Shown piece by piece: positions 63,301 to 64,000 of a stretch of 64,000 nucleotides of DNA; the first letter of the stretch is position 1, and every line of letters starts with the position of its first letter. The DNA is from Sphingobium sp. TCM1 (GTDB lineage Bacteria; Pseudomonadota; Alphaproteobacteria; Sphingomonadales; Sphingomonadaceae): contig NZ_LXVX01000005.1 in the NCBI RefSeq assembly GCF_001650725.1, forward strand, positions 186,001 through 250,000, in the 5' to 3' direction. Below the pieces are notes generated by a model. The model searched no databases. It was not told the DNA's origin and saw only the letters and a list, made by a program, of their open reading frames with translations. A program made the translations under genes and the position numbers.

Positions 63301-64000
63301 CCATGCTGAAGGAAGGCCGCCCCACCGCGCCGCAAGCCGTCGACGAACTGGACAGCTCCCCCGCGACCGCCACGGGCAATCGTGCGCTGATGCTGGAGGA
63401 AGCGCTGATCTTCGAGATCGGATCGACCGCCACCACCGGCGTCGATCTGGCCGATGCGCCGAAGGTCGCCAGTCGCCTCGGCACTCTCGCCCGTACCGAC
63501 TCCATCGGCCTGCCCGGCCTGTCGGAGCCGGAAACGGTGCGCCACTATACGCGCCTCAGCCGCCAGAACTATGCCATCGACCTCGGCCTGTTCCCGCTCG
63601 GCTCCTGCACGATGAAGCATAATCCGCGCCTTAACGAGAAGGTCGCCCGGATGCCGGGCTTTGCCGACGTTCACCCCCTCGCACCCCAATCGACGGTGCA
63701 GGGCGCGCTGGGCGTCATCAACGAACTGGCCGTCTGGCTGATCAAGCTGACCGGGATGCATGGCGTTGCCATGACCCCCAAGGCCGGCGCCCATGGCGAA
63801 CTGTGCGGCCTGCTCTGCATCCGCGCCGCGCTGGAAGCGCGCGGCGACGCGCGGCAGGTCGTGCTGGTGCCCGAAAGCGCGCACGGCACCAATCCCGCCA
63901 CCGCCGCCTTCTGCGGCTACAAGGTGGAGGATATTCCCGCGACCCCGGACGGCCGTGTCGATCTGGAAGCGCTCAAGGCCCGTCTCGGCCCGGACGTGGC
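63297..64000 (+). CDS. gcvPB: Glycine dehydrogenase (decarboxylating) subunit 2, cut by window edge
   Basis: The first 234 residues are present; the full protein is about 520. A start at 63303 is also possible. [36 protein letters not shown] and [32 protein letters not shown] identify the C-terminal half of P protein. The PLP-binding lysine lies past the right edge. Confidence 0.95.
   Translation, partial: MTMLKEGRPTAPQAVDELDSSPATATGNRALMLEEALIFEIGSTATTGVDLADAPKVASRLGTLARTDSIGLPGLSEPETVRHYTRLSRQNYAIDLGLFPLGSCTMKHNPRLNEKVARMPGFADVHPLAPQSTVQGALGVINELAVWLIKLTGMHGVAMTPKAGAHGELCGLLCIRAALEARGDARQVVLVPESAHGTNPATAAFCGYKVEDIPATPDGRVDLEALKARLGPDV

Overview
The window looks like a chromosomal segment of a high-GC alphaproteobacterium of the Sphingomonadaceae (Sphingobium/Sphingomonas-like). 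The evidence is gene content and protein style: extended PstC/PstA permeases, a patatin-DUF3734/3-hydroxybutyrate dehydrogenase pair, a NepR-type anti-sigma factor, and the interspersed palindromic repeats familiar from sphingomonads and rhizobia. The genus is inferred from memory of these families, not from a search.

Layout. 1-3.1 kb: truA (cut by the left edge) and fmt on the minus strand, back to back with recR, a frame-broken VOC gene and def on the plus strand. 3.1-5 kb: a small lipoprotein, two palindromic repeats, an L,D-transpeptidase-like protein and a decayed membrane gene. 5-12.4 kb: the complete phosphate module on the minus strand in the order phoR-pstS-pstC-pstA-pstB-phoU-phoB, with a Pho-box-like site before pstS. 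12.4-16.3 kb: a five-gene plus-strand cluster (Tat-signal protein, GT4 glycosyltransferase, PqqD-like protein, HprK-related kinase, nucleotidyltransferase), which resembles the uncharacterised 'HPr-rel-A' gene sets and is the best candidate for an undescribed pathway. 16.3-25.6 kb: a TetR/SDR divergent pair, an M20 amidohydrolase, a DUF2279-like protein, an S10 carboxypeptidase, a repeat-filled gap, bdhA with a patatin hydrolase, and a YpfJ-type metalloprotease. 25.6-36 kb: an orphan NepR-like gene opposite glnE-bcp-DUF455, then an M23 endopeptidase, erpA, xthA, a DUF2239 gene, an entericidin-like lipoprotein, a predicted GsrN-like small RNA, a SleB-type hydrolase, and cysK.

37.5-56.6 kb: a nearly complete dcw cluster (mraZ, rsmH, ftsL-like, ftsI, murE, murF, mraY, murD, ftsW, murG, murC, a 65-codon unknown gene, murB, ddl, ftsQ, ftsA, ftsZ), tightly overlapped and probably co-transcribed, closed by a terminator after ftsZ. 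murD carries a palindromic repeat inside its reading frame. 56.6-64 kb: a TPR/SPOR protein, a dGTPase-like HD hydrolase, then a tandem glycine riboswitch followed by gcvT, gcvH, gcvPA and gcvPB (cut by the right edge).

Functional threads: phosphate sensing and uptake (Pho/Pst), peptidoglycan precursor synthesis and division (dcw, SPOR, LytM, SleB, L,D-transpeptidase), general stress response (NepR, two EcfG-type promoters driving an sRNA and an entericidin-like peptide), and glycine catabolism under riboswitch control. I saw no tRNA, rRNA, CRISPR array, prophage or insertion sequence.
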